Below are positions 53,079 through 63,181 of a stretch of DNA of 64,000 nt, piece by piece. The stretch is from Dysgonamonadaceae bacterium. Its GTDB lineage: Bacteria; Bacteroidota; Bacteroidia; Bacteroidales; Azobacteroidaceae. The translations under genes and the position numbers were made by a program. Position 1 is the stretch's first letter. Every line of letters starts with the position of its first letter. A model generated the notes under the pieces. It was not told the origin of the DNA and searched no databases. It worked only from the letters and a program-made list of their open reading frames with translations. Location: positions 1 to 64,000 of the forward strand of contig JAIRKO010000009.1 in assembly GCA_031260045.1 (NCBI GenBank), in the 5' to 3' direction.

Positions 53079-53927
53079 ATGATTTTAATAGCAGACAGTG
53101 GTTCCACAAAAACCGATTGGCAATTGGCGGAACAAGGCAAAAAAATACGGCAAGCGACTACCAAAGGGATGAATCCTTATTTCCAAACGGAAGATGAAAT
53201 CGGGAATGAAATCCGAACGGCGCTACTGCCGGAGTTGAAAACAACCGCCATCGACGCGCTCTATTTCTACGGGGCGGGATGCCTGCCCGAAAAGATTCCG
53301 GCGATGCAAACCGCACTCGGCAAGCATTTGGCGGCAAAAACGGTGGAAGTCAACTCCGATATGCTGGGGGCTGCACGCGGATTGAGCGGAGGAAATCCGG
53401 GCATCGTCTGCATACTCGGCACCGGCTCCAATTCCTGTTTCTACGACGGGGAAAAAATCACGGCAAACGTTTCCCCTTTGGGCTTCATACTCGGCGACGA
53501 GGGCAGCGGCGCCGTACTCGGCAAGTTGCTGGTTGGGGATATTTTGAAAAACCAATTGCCGACGGGATTAAAAGAAAAGTTCCTGCAACAGTTTGCCCTC
53601 ACGCCGGCAATGATTATCGAACGGGTCTACCGCCAACCGTTTCCCAACCGTTTCTTGGCGAGTTTTTCGCCTTTCTTGGCGCAGCATCTGCACGAACCGG
53701 CGATAAAAAACCTCGTCCTGAATGCGTTTAAGGCTTTTCTCACGCGCAATGTGATGCAATACGATTACCGGCGTTATCCGGTGCATTTTGCCGGTTCGGT
53801 TGCTTATTATTATCGGGAAATATTGGCAGAAGCCATGCAGGAATGTGAGATGCAATTGGGGAAAATTAGCCGCAGCCCAATGGATGGGTTGGTGGAGTTT
53901 CATAAAGAACTAAAAACTAATAGTTAA
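53079..53927 (+). CDS. BadF-type amino-sugar kinase (GlcNAc/MurNAc)
   Basis: The 282-residue ASKHA-fold kinase has ADSGSTKTDW at the start, the phosphate loop ILGTGSNSC (about residue 110) and GDEGSGAVLGK (about residue 147). This is the BadF/BadG/BcrA and N-acetylglucosamine kinase family. Convergent on it, 62 bp away, is murQ. In Tannerella forsythia a related kinase (MurK) phosphorylates MurNAc and GlcNAc next to MurQ, so a role in cell-wall sugar recovery is the best inference; plain GlcNAc kinase is the alternative. Confidence 0.85.
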   Translation: MILIADSGSTKTDWQLAEQGKKIRQATTKGMNPYFQTEDEIGNEIRTALLPELKTTAIDALYFYGAGCLPEKIPAMQTALGKHLAAKTVEVNSDMLGAARGLSGGNPGIVCILGTGSNSCFYDGEKITANVSPLGFILGDEGSGAVLGKLLVGDILKNQLPTGLKEKFLQQFALTPAMIIERVYRQPFPNRFLASFSPFLAQHLHEPAIKNLVLNAFKAFLTRNVMQYDYRRYPVHFAGSVAYYYREILAEAMQECEMQLGKISRSPMDGLVEFHKELKTNS

Positions 53928-53989
53928 GAACTATGCTCGTCATTCTGCGATTTACGCGGGATTGCGTGTCTCCGCCCGCAATGCCAAAA

Positions 53990-54793
53990 TCATTTCCCCA
54001 CCGAGTCCAACGCCTTTTTCACCGAGCCATATTTCAAGAGCAGTTTATTAGCCTCTTCTTTCGGTATATTCAACTCTTCGGCAATCATTCTTGTCCCGCG
54101 CTCAACCAGTTTATTATTGGTCAGTTGCATATTGACCATTTTATTTCCTTTCACGCGCCCCATCTTAATCATCAGCGTTGTAGAAATCATGTTCAGGATG
54201 AGTTTTTGGGCGGTTCCCGCTTTCATGCGGGTGCTTCCGGTGATAAATTCCGGTCCCACTACGGCTTCGATGGGATATTCGGCAGCCTGCGCGAGTGGCG
54301 ACTGCGGATTACAGGTAATGCACCCCGTCAGCAGACCGTTTTCACGGGCTTGACGGATGCCGCCGACAACATAAGGCGTAGTTCCCGAAGCGGCGATGCC
54401 AATCACCGTATCCCGTGTGTTGACGCTCAACGCCTGTAATTCTTCCCAAGCCTTGTCGGGATTGTCTTCCGCCCCTTCCGCCGCGTTGCGCAAGGCTCTG
54501 TCGCCACCAGCAATCAGTCCGGTAATAATGCCCGAAACGCCGAAAGTGGGTGGTATTTCCGACGCATCCAACACGCCCAAACGCCCGCTCGTTCCTGCGC
54601 CAATGTAAAACACCCTGCCGCCCGACGGCGTCCGTTCCAAAATCTTATCCACGAGCGTTTCTATTTGCGGAACGGCTTTTTCAATCGCCGCATGGATTTT
54701 AGCATCCTCCCTATTGATACCGATTAATATTTCATGCACCGACATCCGGTCGATGTGGTGAAAATCCGATGGCGATTCGGTTATACTTATCAT
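53990..54793 (-). CDS. murQ: N-acetylmuramic acid 6-phosphate etherase
   Basis: MurQ splits MurNAc-6-phosphate into GlcNAc-6-phosphate and lactate in peptidoglycan recycling. The 267-residue SIS-fold protein has GGRVFYIGAGTSGRLGVLDASEIPPTFG, the acidic patch EGAEDNPDKAWEEL and SGTTPYVVGG, then GPEFITGSTRMKAGTAQKLILNMIST. These are characteristic. The kinase gene runs toward it. The lactate released could in principle feed the oxidoreductase at 50242, if that acts on the same stereoisomer. Confidence 0.96.
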   Translation of the reverse strand: MISITESPSDFHHIDRMSVHEILIGINREDAKIHAAIEKAVPQIETLVDKILERTPSGGRVFYIGAGTSGRLGVLDASEIPPTFGVSGIITGLIAGGDRALRNAAEGAEDNPDKAWEELQALSVNTRDTVIGIAASGTTPYVVGGIRQARENGLLTGCITCNPQSPLAQAAEYPIEAVVGPEFITGSTRMKAGTAQKLILNMISTTLMIKMGRVKGNKMVNMQLTNNKLVERGTRMIAEELNIPKEEANKLLLKYGSVKKALDSVGK

Positions 54794-54808
54794 GATTTAT
54801 AAAAGTTA

Positions 54809-54955
54809 TATGTACGCTAAAGCGCGAAGACGCTAAGTTAAAGTATTATTTCGCATTAATCAAAGGCTACGGGAAAAGTTTCAGGACTCCTGAAAGCCTC
54901 CGCAAATGTACGGAAAATATTTTAATGTACGCTAAAGCGTGGAGGCACGAAGTTT
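54809..54955. repeat. Two direct copies of ATGTACGCTAAAGCG
   Basis: ATGTACGCTAAAGCGCGAAG at about 54810 and ATGTACGCTAAAGCGTGGAG at about 54924 are direct repeats upstream of murQ, related to the GTACGCAAAGGCGC hairpins at 35048 and 41227. The region has no gene. Confidence 0.7.
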
Positions 54956-54991
54956 TTATCACTTTTCGGGTTTTACCAAACGCCCCTACTT

Positions 54992-55420
54992 TTAGAAACG
55001 GTAACGGATTCCCAAATTACCGAATAAATACACACCGCCATCTGTTGCCAACCGAATTTCGGTTTGAAACGCCATGTTATTCAACTTTTCAAAAGGACGA
55101 ATTAGCAAGCCAATAGGTAGCGTAAAGAGAATATCTCCCCAATAAAGATCCATTAATACGCCTGCTCCCAAATACATATCATGCCGTTTTATGGGAACGA
55201 TATTATAATTGACGGAAAAATCGGTGCTAATATCGGATATGTTGTAAGCAGCAACAAACGCTCTGGAAAATGTTAAATCACCCCAAAGCTTGTTGTTAAA
55301 ATCATATCCGATTCCCATTCCGGCTTTTGTCGCTCCGGAATAATTCAAGTGAACGCTGAACTGTGCGAACAGCGAACTTGCGGCAAAAAACAATGCCAAG
55401 CAGATAAAAATTCGTTTCAT
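54992..55420 (-). CDS. Small outer-membrane beta-barrel protein
   Basis: The 142-residue protein has a signal peptide (MKRIFICLALFFAASSLFAQ) and then alternating strands with aromatic ends (SVHLNYSGATKAGMGIGYDF, DISTDFSVNYNIVPIKRHDMYLGAGVL), ending in LFGNLGIRYRF, a typical outer-membrane C-terminal Phe. Eight short strands would make a small barrel. Function unknown. ATGs at 55432 and 55453 are alternative starts. It is followed by nothing on its strand; two exported proteins lie upstream. Confidence 0.75.
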   Translation of the reverse strand: MKRIFICLALFFAASSLFAQFSVHLNYSGATKAGMGIGYDFNNKLWGDLTFSRAFVAAYNISDISTDFSVNYNIVPIKRHDMYLGAGVLMDLYWGDILFTLPIGLLIRPFEKLNNMAFQTEIRLATDGGVYLFGNLGIRYRF

Positions 55421-55547
55421 ATTGGATTTCATAATATATAATTTTATTGCCACTAATGCACGAATTTTATTTGTGTCAATTCATGCATTAATTGATTTTT
55501 ACCAAACGCCCGGCAAAGGTTCCGCCGGGCGCAAGATTTAAGAGTAT

Positions 55548-56234
55548 TTACAAATTGAAGTGATACCCCGCTGCAATCCAAAATATCCGGTTTCTGACGT
55601 TTTTGTCGCTTGTAAGCGGAAGATAGCTATCATATACATTGGCAACTCCCAAGTCGTAGCTCGCATTTATGCTAAAGCGGGAAACCTCCAGCCCTATTCC
55701 GGCAACAAGCCCGAAGTCGAGTTTATGGGCAGCCTTAACCGTAAAAGGCACAAAATTTTGATCAGTAGGGAGCTTCCTACTGTCAAAACCCTCGAAAGGA
55801 TCCATGGCATACGTTCCCATTGAATGCGCGATGGTACAGATACCGCCATTTTCAAAAGCTACATAACCTCCCGCATTGAGCGTAAGCGACACTTTTTCCG
55901 CAATGGGATATTTGTAAACCAACGAGAGGGGAATGTCGATATATTTGGATTTAACCGATACACAAACCATACCTCCTTTATTGTTTTGAGGCGGTAAAGA
56001 GGCTTGCATGTAAGCAGAACCTGCTTCTTTCAGGTAAACGCCCGTTTCGACGCCAAACTTTGAAACCATATATCGGGCGGATAAGCCGGCTTTGTAACTC
56101 ACGCTTGCTTTTGACTTGACTCGCACATTATAATTAGATACGGTCATTCCGGCTTTTGCGCCCAGCGAAAACTGTGCGTAAAGGAGCGGTGAAATTGCCG
56201 CCAATAAAACAGAAATTAATATTACTTTTTTCAT
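55548..56234 (-). CDS. PorT-like outer-membrane beta-barrel protein
   Basis: The 228-residue protein has a signal peptide (MKKVILISVLLAAISPLLYAQ) and the PorT-family style opening FSLGAKAGMTVSNY. It continues through SVSYKAGLSARYMVSKFGVETGVYL and SKYIDIPLSLVYKYP to the C-terminal IFWIAAGYHFNL. It would be a barrel of about eight strands. It is one of many such proteins in Bacteroidota, and the similarity to PorT is a fold-level one, not proof of a role in secretion. Promoter not identified; it is 16 bp after the lipoprotein gene, so they are probably co-transcribed. Confidence 0.78.
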   Translation of the reverse strand: MKKVILISVLLAAISPLLYAQFSLGAKAGMTVSNYNVRVKSKASVSYKAGLSARYMVSKFGVETGVYLKEAGSAYMQASLPPQNNKGGMVCVSVKSKYIDIPLSLVYKYPIAEKVSLTLNAGGYVAFENGGICTIAHSMGTYAMDPFEGFDSRKLPTDQNFVPFTVKAAHKLDFGLVAGIGLEVSRFSINASYDLGVANVYDSYLPLTSDKNVRNRIFWIAAGYHFNL

Positions 56235-56250
56235 AACAATTGATTTTTAT

Positions 56251-57456
56251 TTAATAATTATCATACGGATCTATATACATTGTCCATCTAAGACCGGCAG
56301 ACTCGTGTATCCTTGGATTTCCGGAAGCATCAAAATTATTATCCGATGTGATATAAATTCGCTCTAAAACATTTTCATATAGCTCGTCATCACTACTCCC
56401 ATATGGAATTTTTCCCTTTACTTCCACTTGTTTACCTAATATGGATACATCCAAATCAAATTCGCAATAATTAACTCCACCTCCATCCGATTCTATAATT
56501 TTTACTCCATTGTGTATTTGATCTTCCCTCCAATTTGTGTTTAACGGCATATTTATTGGGAATACGGTTCCATTGGAGTTTATATGCTTTCTGGCAATGT
56601 CTTTTCGTATTGTGGTAGATCCAGATGTTGAATAGCTCGGCGCTAATGGGAAAGTGCATTTAAATTCAAATTCAGAACCTCCGTTTACCCAGTCGTCATG
56701 GTGTTTCGTTGCCTGCACAGTGCCTAATCTAAATTCATAACCTGAAGGAGACGACGAACTCCGCAGTACATTATCCATTTTTTCCTGTGATAATTTGGAA
56801 TGGAAAAGAACGCCGTTTTTTTCATACTCCTCATTTGCAAAATCAGGCAAATCTTCATAATCAACGTCATTTTTGTTTATCACCCACACAGGATGTTTCA
56901 TTGCATACGCTTCATCTACAATTAACGAATCTACCCCCGTAGTTCCGTCAGGCAATTTGATAATTTTATAAGCAATTACCTTATCCGCGTTTTCCGTACC
57001 GGGGTCAAATGTTATTACCGGAGTTTCCTCTCCATCCCAGTTTTCGGAATATGGCCAGTATATCTGAACATTCTCATTTAAAAGAAACGCTTCCAAATCA
57101 TTTCCCGACGACCGTAATCCGTTTGTAGCATTGTGGTCGTCCAATAAATTTTTTACTGATTCTGCCAACAGGTTATTTTCGCCCAGCCGCGATCTTTTGG
57201 GCTGCAAAATATCAGTAAAACGAAGTTCTTCGTCCAAACCATAAGTCAAACTTCGTTCTACTCCGGCTCTTACTTCTGTTGCTATTTCTTGATTGGTTGT
57301 TAATCCGCTCAGAAGTTTTGCAACGGTTTGCATTTTTGCGCCGTCGGGAGTTACTGCCGTTGTCGCTACATGCTTTTCATTCACTGCATCCTCATTACTA
57401 CAATTATATAAGATAATCGGTAATGCAAAAATTAAATAAAAAAATTTTCTTTTCAT
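56251..57456 (-). CDS. Unknown lipoprotein, 401 residues
   Basis: The protein has a lipoprotein signal with lipobox LYNC (MKRKFFYLIFALPIILYNCS). The acidic mature part contains EAFLLNENVQIYWPYSENWDGEETPVITFDP, a pattern seen in large families of uncharacterised Bacteroidota lipoproteins, and a later strand-rich half (about 255-400). I do not recognise a function. It heads a three-gene group of exported proteins (with 55548 and 54992), and a TPR-HTH regulator gene lies upstream on the same strand. Candidate -7 boxes TAATTTTG occur at 57514-57521 and 57540-57547 (minus). Confidence 0.75.
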   Translation of the reverse strand: MKRKFFYLIFALPIILYNCSNEDAVNEKHVATTAVTPDGAKMQTVAKLLSGLTTNQEIATEVRAGVERSLTYGLDEELRFTDILQPKRSRLGENNLLAESVKNLLDDHNATNGLRSSGNDLEAFLLNENVQIYWPYSENWDGEETPVITFDPGTENADKVIAYKIIKLPDGTTGVDSLIVDEAYAMKHPVWVINKNDVDYEDLPDFANEEYEKNGVLFHSKLSQEKMDNVLRSSSSPSGYEFRLGTVQATKHHDDWVNGGSEFEFKCTFPLAPSYSTSGSTTIRKDIARKHINSNGTVFPINMPLNTNWREDQIHNGVKIIESDGGGVNYCEFDLDVSILGKQVEVKGKIPYGSSDDELYENVLERIYITSDNNFDASGNPRIHESAGLRWTMYIDPYDNY

Positions 57457-57701
57457 AATAGTATAAAATTAAAATTAACACGCCTACTATATCAGAGCTG
57501 TTCGGCTTCTGCTCAAAATTATCAATGATAAGTTCGATACAAAATTACGCCGTCAAACAATCCGAAACAATAGAACTCAACTCGGACTCAACTTTTTCCA
57601 ATAAATTGAAAATTTAAATTGCTGACAATAAGAGATAAGAATAAGCCGGCGCTCAACTTTTAATCAACTATTTTTGCTTGCAAACAGATGATAGTTACCG
57701 G

Positions 57702-59375
57702 TTACGGGAGCGTATTTTTGAAAAAAACAAGGAAGTTTTCGCCCTTCGACATCCCGATTTTTTTCCGCAAATCGGAGCGGATTCTGCGCACCATATGAAG
57801 CGTTGTTTCAAGAATTGCCGTTATTTCCTTGTCGGAAAAGTCCGCTTCGCACGACAGGCAACAAATGCGGAACTCCATTTCGCTTAATTGCGGATATGCG
57901 GCGCGTATCCTGTCGTACAGACCGTTTCGGAGACTGTTCATTACCTGATACAGTTTATCCCAGTCCAAAGTATCCCGATCATACACGATTTCGTTGAATT
58001 TTTTCAGCAGTTTTTGTCCGCTTGCCTGCTCGTTTTCGCTCAATATGGTTTTTATCTGTGCCGTTTTTCTTAAAATGCTGAATTGCCTGTGCAAAACATG
58101 GCGAAAGTTGCGCTTTTCTTTGTAAAAACCGTCTGCCATTTTTTGCAAACCGATTATTTTTCGTTTGGTTTTCAACCAAAGCCTTTTATTTTCAGCCGAT
58201 TGCCGGAAATAGAAGAACACAACCGCACCGGTTGTCAACAGCGACAGTAAAAGCATAATCACGGTTTTCTGATGTTCCACTTCCAGTTCCTTTTTTGACG
58301 TCCTGAGTTTTTCAAAATCGTACTTTTCCTGCATTTCCATCAATTTAAGGCTTTTTTCGCTATCAAGCGCTTTTTTTGTGGAGCGGTAAAATTTCCGGTA
58401 ATATTCCAGCGCATCGCGGTAATTGCCGCGTGTTTTCGTAACTTTAAATTTTAAATAATAAGCAGTTCGCATCAGCGCAAGGTCGTTGATTTGCAGCGCC
58501 AAAGCCCTGTTGAGATAAAAATCCGAAGAGTCTGGATTGTCTTCATAAACATACGTTTGGGCAATGTTTAAGAGTATTCTTGCCTGTTCCACGCTATCAT
58601 TGTGAAAAGCAAGCGCTTCGCGGAAAAGTTTTTTCGCTTCCCCGTAAAATCCTTCTTCCATGTAAGCAACAGCCATACTTTGTTTTACATTGAATTGCAA
58701 TTCCGGTATGTTATACGAACCCGCAAGTTTCAGGCTTTCGTTGTAATAATAAAAGGCGCTGTCTGTTTGTTCATTCATCACAAAGCAATCGCCGATTAAT
58801 CCCAAAGCGCTTATTTTATTCCTGTAATTTCCGGCTTTGCCATACATTTCCACAGCGCTTTTGTTTAATTCAATGGCTTTTTCATACATGGAATGTTCGC
58901 TGTGGAGAATACCCAAATTTCCAAATATCAATCCTTTCAGGTTATGGTTTTCGGTTTCGGCAGCCCGTTTCCCTGCTTCCTGATAGGCGTCGATAGCCCT
59001 GTCGACGTCGTTTTGTTCGTGCCGCACCCGCCCGCAATAAAAAGCGGCTAAAGCGGCGTTTGTAAAATCTTTCTTTCGGGTATAATAATCTTTTACGGAA
59101 AAAATAATCGTGTCGCCGGTAATTTCCTTGTTATTCTTATCCTTTGCCTGAAGCAGGAGCAGGTAGTATTTGTTGAACAGGCTTTTGTTAAAATCTTCGG
59201 GGAAAAGAACGGTGTTGAGCAGGCGCAAGGCGCTGTCGGGATGCTGTTCCATCATGTTTTCAGCCCTGCGCAAAGCGTTTTCGTCCTGTATTTTTTGCCT
59301 TGAACAAAAACAAAACAATACCGGTAATACTATTGCAAAAACCCATAGACAATATGTTTTTTCTTTTGACATCAC
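57702..59375 (-). CDS. Membrane TPR regulator with C-terminal HTH
   Basis: The 557-residue protein has an N-terminal hydrophobic segment ending in FCFCS, a possible lipoprotein or membrane anchor. TPR repeats follow (about 35-330). A transmembrane helix ([20 protein letters not shown], about 375), a coiled coil, and a C-terminal LuxR-like helix-turn-helix ([46 protein letters not shown]) complete it. This periplasmic-sensor, cytoplasmic-HTH plan is common in Bacteroidota and controls envelope genes nearby. Its start codon overlaps the obg stop as ATGA, so it is translationally linked to obg. Confidence 0.85.
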   Translation of the reverse strand: MMSKEKTYCLWVFAIVLPVLFCFCSRQKIQDENALRRAENMMEQHPDSALRLLNTVLFPEDFNKSLFNKYYLLLLQAKDKNNKEITGDTIIFSVKDYYTRKKDFTNAALAAFYCGRVRHEQNDVDRAIDAYQEAGKRAAETENHNLKGLIFGNLGILHSEHSMYEKAIELNKSAVEMYGKAGNYRNKISALGLIGDCFVMNEQTDSAFYYYNESLKLAGSYNIPELQFNVKQSMAVAYMEEGFYGEAKKLFREALAFHNDSVEQARILLNIAQTYVYEDNPDSSDFYLNRALALQINDLALMRTAYYLKFKVTKTRGNYRDALEYYRKFYRSTKKALDSEKSLKLMEMQEKYDFEKLRTSKKELEVEHQKTVIMLLLSLLTTGAVVFFYFRQSAENKRLWLKTKRKIIGLQKMADGFYKEKRNFRHVLHRQFSILRKTAQIKTILSENEQASGQKLLKKFNEIVYDRDTLDWDKLYQVMNSLRNGLYDRIRAAYPQLSEMEFRICCLSCEADFSDKEITAILETTLHMVRRIRSDLRKKIGMSKGENFLVFFKNTLP

Positions 59376-60460
59376 TCCTCTGGTTCCCCCTCAAAATCCA
59401 CATCATCCAAATCAGCCGGACGAATGTCCACCGGCTTGCGGACAATACTTTCCAAGTCGTGAAACGGCTGCTCGTTCAAAGTTTTCCAAAGCAGATTTTT
59501 CAAAGCGGGAATCCCCTTTTGGGTAAACGAAGAAATGAAAATACTGGAAACACATTCCGGCAAATCTTCTGCCAAAGCCTGTTCCAGTTCGCTGTCCAGC
59601 ATGTCGGATTTTGAAACGGCTAATATTTTTTGCTTATCAATCAGTTCGGGATTGTATCGAACCAGTTCGGTCAACAAAGTTTCGTAATCCTTTTTAATAT
59701 CTTCGGAATCGGCGGGAATAATGAAAAGCAAAGCGGAATTTCGCTCAATGTGCCGCAAAAACCGCAGCCCCAAGCCCTTGCCTTCGCTCGCGCCTTCGAT
59801 GATTCCGGGAATATCCGCCATTACAAACGAACGCCCGTCGCTCACGTTTACGATACCCAAACTCGGTTCGAGCGTCGTAAACGGATAATCGGCAATTTTA
59901 GGTTTGGCGGCGGAAACGACGGAAAGCAAAGTCGATTTCCCGGCATTCGGAAAGCCCACCAAACCCACGTCGGCAAGCAGTTTCAATTGCAGGATAATCC
60001 GTTTTTCCTGATAAGGTTCGCCGGGTTGCGCATAGCGTGGCGCTTGGTTGGTCGCCGTTTTGAAATAGTTGTTTCCTTTCCCGCCCCGTCCGCCTTTCAG
60101 CAAAATAAATTCCTGTTTGTCGCGACTAATATCGGTGATAAATTCGCCGGTTTCGCCGTTAAAAACGACTGTTCCCAGCGGAACGGGAATCGTTTTGTCT
60201 TCGCCGTTTTTCCCCTTGCTCAACCGTCCCGAACCGTTTTGTCCGTGTCCGGCTAAAATGTGGCGTTCAAATTTAAGATGGAGTAAAGTCCAGTAATTCC
60301 GGTCGCCACGCAGGATTACGTTGCCACCGTCGCCGCCGTCGCCGCCGTCGGGACCGCCGAACGGGATGTATTTTTCCCGCCGAAAATGGGTAGAACCCCT
60401 GCCGCCTTTTCCCGAACGGGCGTAAATCTTTACGTAATCTACAAAATTTGAATCTCCCAT
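59372..60460 (-). CDS. obg: Ribosome-assembly GTPase Obg
   Basis: Obg is a large-subunit assembly GTPase. The 362-residue protein opens with the glycine-rich Obg fold ([28 protein letters not shown]). The G domain then shows [32 protein letters not shown] and SKSD. The C-terminal tail is short and acidic ([13 protein letters not shown]). It lies 5 bp after adk and overlaps the next gene by 4 bp. Confidence 0.97.
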   Translation of the reverse strand: MGDSNFVDYVKIYARSGKGGRGSTHFRREKYIPFGGPDGGDGGDGGNVILRGDRNYWTLLHLKFERHILAGHGQNGSGRLSKGKNGEDKTIPVPLGTVVFNGETGEFITDISRDKQEFILLKGGRGGKGNNYFKTATNQAPRYAQPGEPYQEKRIILQLKLLADVGLVGFPNAGKSTLLSVVSAAKPKIADYPFTTLEPSLGIVNVSDGRSFVMADIPGIIEGASEGKGLGLRFLRHIERNSALLFIIPADSEDIKKDYETLLTELVRYNPELIDKQKILAVSKSDMLDSELEQALAEDLPECVSSIFISSFTQKGIPALKNLLWKTLNEQPFHDLESIVRKPVDIRPADLDDVDFEGEPEE

Positions 60461-60465
60461 TTCGT

Positions 60466-61050
60466 TTATTTTTGTTTGTTAATGAGGTGGTCTAAAATTC
60501 CCCGAATATCTTCAAAAACATCGTCAATCGGTCTGTTTCCTTTTATTTTGAAAAGTTTTCCCTGTTTTTCATAATAGGCAATCAACGGTTCGGTGCTGAT
60601 TCGGTAAATTTCCAGCCGTTTGCGTATCGTGTCGGGCGTGTCGTCGCTGCGTCCCTGCATTTTTCCCCGTTGCGACATGCGTTCTATCAGGACGGCTTCT
60701 TCAACGTCGAGGTTCAGGACGGCGATAATATCCGTGTTTTTCTCATGCAACAGGCGATCGAGGGTTTCCGCCTGCATGATTGTTCGCGGAAAACCGTCGA
60801 AAATAAAACCGTTTTTATTCGGATTTGATTCCAACACATCCAACAGCATTTTGATTATCAAATCGTCGGGCAACAGGCTGCCTTTTTGAATGTATTTTTC
60901 GGCAAGTTTACCCAATTCGGTTTGTTTTTCTATTTCCGTCCTCAACAGGATGCCCGTAGAAATATGAAATAAATCATATTCCTTGACAATCCGTTCGCTC
61001 TGCGTGCCTTTCCCGCAACCGGGAGCGCCAAAAATAACGATGTTCAACAT
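60466..61050 (-). CDS. adk: Adenylate kinase
   Basis: Adenylate kinase balances ATP, ADP and AMP. The 194-residue protein has the P-loop [16 protein letters not shown], and the arginine-rich stretch [22 protein letters not shown]. The LID lacks the long zinc-type insert, so it is the short form normal in Bacteroidota. Start at 61050 (MLNIVIFG); the frame extends 12 codons further without support. Confidence 0.97.
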   Translation of the reverse strand: MLNIVIFGAPGCGKGTQSERIVKEYDLFHISTGILLRTEIEKQTELGKLAEKYIQKGSLLPDDLIIKMLLDVLESNPNKNGFIFDGFPRTIMQAETLDRLLHEKNTDIIAVLNLDVEEAVLIERMSQRGKMQGRSDDTPDTIRKRLEIYRISTEPLIAYYEKQGKLFKIKGNRPIDDVFEDIRGILDHLINKQK

Positions 61051-61072
61051 AATAATTATTTTTTTATATTTT

Positions 61073-61164
61073 CTGGATTGCTTCACCGCTGCGCGGTTCG
61101 CAATGACGCAGTGAGGTTAAATGCCGCACACGTCATTGCGAAGGCAAAGCCTGAAACAATCCAG
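61073..61164. repeat. Composite inverted-repeat element, copy E
   Basis: About 92 bp with the same ends (CTGGATTGCTTC...) and nearly the same centre (CAGTGAGGTTAAATGCCGCA) as copy D, from which it is about 31 kb away. It lies between hpt and adk, two same-strand genes. Confidence 0.93.
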
Positions 61165-61186
61165 AGAAAACATTGCATAATAATAC

Positions 61187-61723
61187 CTAATTTTTTATTT
61201 TATAAATATGCCTCAAATTCCTACCCAACCCCTCATAATCCAATCCATATCCGACAATAAAATCGTTCGGTATTTCCAATGCGCAATAATCCGGTTTAAC
61301 GCCTGTTTGTAGAGCCTCGGGCTTAAACAGCAAACAGGCGGTCGTTATGCTTGCCGGATTTTCGACACGCAACCTGTTTTTCAAATAAGATATGGTATGA
61401 CCGGTGTCGATAATATCCTCGACGATCACCACATGGCGGTTTTCAATCTTGGCGACAAGTCCCTGTATTTCCTTAACGGCTCCGGAAGAGCGCGTCCCGC
61501 GATAAGACGACAGGCGGATAAAGTCGATTTCGCAAGGTATATCCATCCTTTTCATCAAATCGGAGGCGAACATAAACGCCCCGTTTAAGACGCAAATAAA
61601 CAAGGGGCTTTTTCCCGTCATATCCTGCACGATGGCTTCGGCAACCCTTTCAATTCCTTTTATAATTGCCTGTTCGGAAATGAAGAGGTTGAATGTTTTG
61701 TCTTTTAGGCGGATTGCTGTCAT
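61187..61723 (-). CDS. hpt: Hypoxanthine phosphoribosyltransferase
   Basis: Hpt salvages hypoxanthine and guanine with PRPP. The 178-residue protein has the PRPP motif VVIVEDIIDTGHT and FICVLNGAFMFASDL. The C-terminal purine-binding part is IPNDFIVGYGLDYEGLGRNL. Flanked on both sides by repeat elements E and F. Confidence 0.96.
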   Translation of the reverse strand: MTAIRLKDKTFNLFISEQAIIKGIERVAEAIVQDMTGKSPLFICVLNGAFMFASDLMKRMDIPCEIDFIRLSSYRGTRSSGAVKEIQGLVAKIENRHVVIVEDIIDTGHTISYLKNRLRVENPASITTACLLFKPEALQTGVKPDYCALEIPNDFIVGYGLDYEGLGRNLRHIYKIKN

Positions 61724-61741
61724 TATATATAAGTGTTTTCT

Positions 61742-61810
61742 CTGGATTGCTTCAGGCTGCGCCTTCGCAATGACACAGTGGGGAACCGCAAAGCAGTGGA
61801 AGCAATCCAG
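61742..61810. repeat. Composite inverted-repeat element, copy F
   Basis: CTGGATTGCTTCAGGCTGCG on the left and GAAGCAATCCAG on the right flank CCTTCGCAATGACACAGTGG. It is a shorter copy with a deleted right inner arm. Confidence 0.85.
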
Positions 61811-61830
61811 AAATACACCGCGTATTTATT

Positions 61831-62643
61831 TTACGAAAGAATAAAAAACTTATCTCCATCCATCCAAACCGGAAATTTCTGCCGAAAATCGTCTAATTCA
61901 TCCTTTTGCAGCACGCCGGTTACGACGGAGGTTTTCCCCTGTTCCGTTTCAACTACGGAATGCGCTTCAAAATCCAGCAGCAGCGAGTCGCCCTGATAAC
62001 GAATAGCGCCGCCGACGCCAATGCGATTCACCCCGCAAACATAAGCCTGATTTTCCAAAGCGCGCGCCTGCAACAGGATTTTCCAAACTTCGGAACGGGC
62101 GGCAGGCCAGTTTGCCGGACAAATCAGCAAATCATATTCATTGCCGGGATTGCGCGTCCAGACGGGAAAACGCAGGTCGTAACAAATAATGAGCCGGATA
62201 TTCCACCCTTTGTAGGGAATGATTAATTTCCGGTCGCCGGCGGCAAAATACGTATTTTCGTCGCCGATGCGAAAAAGGTGGCGTTTATCGTAAAAAAAAG
62301 ACGGAGAATGTTGGGCGGCGGCGTTTTTTTTGTTGGGCGTGATGAAAAAACCGCGATTGATAATTTTGCCGGAATCACCTTGCGCAAGGAAACTTCCGCA
62401 AATAGCCGCGTTCAGATTGTTTGCCCACAAACGGACTATCGAGATGATATGACCGCTGTTTGTTTCCGCCGCACGTTCCGGATGCAGGGGAAATCCGGTG
62501 GCAAATACTTCCGGTAGCACGACCAGGTCGGTTTCCAAGTCCAGCGTTTTCAGGATATTGCCGTAACGCATAAGATTTATCTCTTTGTTTTCCTCCTCAA
62601 TATCAGCCTGTACGAGCGTAACCCTCAATTCATTCATCTTCAA
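61831..62643 (-). CDS. Nitrilase-superfamily omega-amidase
   Basis: The 270-residue protein has the Glu-Lys-Cys triad of nitrilases: LPEVF (about residue 45), YDKRHLF (about 120) and IICYDLRFPVW (about 155). The last motif, CYDLRFP, is typical of the YafV/NIT2 branch, which deaminates alpha-ketoglutaramate and related amides. The frame overlaps the end of the next-upstream acyltransferase gene by 14 bp, or 8 bp if the second Met (62637) is used, so the two are probably coupled. Confidence 0.88.
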   Translation of the reverse strand: MKMNELRVTLVQADIEEENKEINLMRYGNILKTLDLETDLVVLPEVFATGFPLHPERAAETNSGHIISIVRLWANNLNAAICGSFLAQGDSGKIINRGFFITPNKKNAAAQHSPSFFYDKRHLFRIGDENTYFAAGDRKLIIPYKGWNIRLIICYDLRFPVWTRNPGNEYDLLICPANWPAARSEVWKILLQARALENQAYVCGVNRIGVGGAIRYQGDSLLLDFEAHSVVETEQGKTSVVTGVLQKDELDDFRQKFPVWMDGDKFFILS

Positions 62644-63181
62644 TTGTAAATTTTTTGGGATATTTTCCCCTGATGTGGAAATAATATTGTTTGATTTCTT
62701 CGATGTCCTGCTCGCCGTTTCCGGTCGGATAAAAATTTTTGATTACGCCGAGTTCTTTTTGGGCGTAATCAATATATGCGAGGGTAATCGGCACGCCGGC
62801 GGCGAGGGCGATATAATAAAATCCGGTTTTCCATTTGGCGCTTTTTTTGCGCGTGCCTTCGGGCGTAATCGCCAGCCGGCAATGCTCGTCGGAACGAAAC
62901 AGGGACGCCATTTGTTCGGACACAAAGGTTTTTTTCGTCCTGTCCACAGGGATTCCGCCCAAAGATTTGAGAATCATGCTCATCGGGAAGAAAAACCATT
63001 CTTTTTTCATTAAAAACCGAATCGAACCGCCTATGGTTTTATAAAAAAGGATGCCGAGAATAAAATCCCAATTGCTGGTGTGCGGTGCAACGCAAATTAC
63101 GCATTTTGGCGGGATTGCTTCGTTCAACACGGATTTCCATCCGGTTAATCCGAGAAGAAAAGAAAGAATTTTTTTCATCAA
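62630..63181 (-). CDS. Small PlsC-like acyltransferase
   Basis: The 183-residue protein is a short member of the glycerolphosphate acyltransferase superfamily: the H-x4-D motif is HTSNWD (about residue 34) and the second motif is TPEGTRKK (about residue 108). There is no clear membrane helix except the N-terminal hydrophobic stretch (ILSFLLGLTGW). The substrate is unknown. Its end overlaps the nitrilase start. Confidence 0.85.
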   Translation of the reverse strand: MMKKILSFLLGLTGWKSVLNEAIPPKCVICVAPHTSNWDFILGILFYKTIGGSIRFLMKKEWFFFPMSMILKSLGGIPVDRTKKTFVSEQMASLFRSDEHCRLAITPEGTRKKSAKWKTGFYYIALAAGVPITLAYIDYAQKELGVIKNFYPTGNGEQDIEEIKQYYFHIRGKYPKKFTIEDE

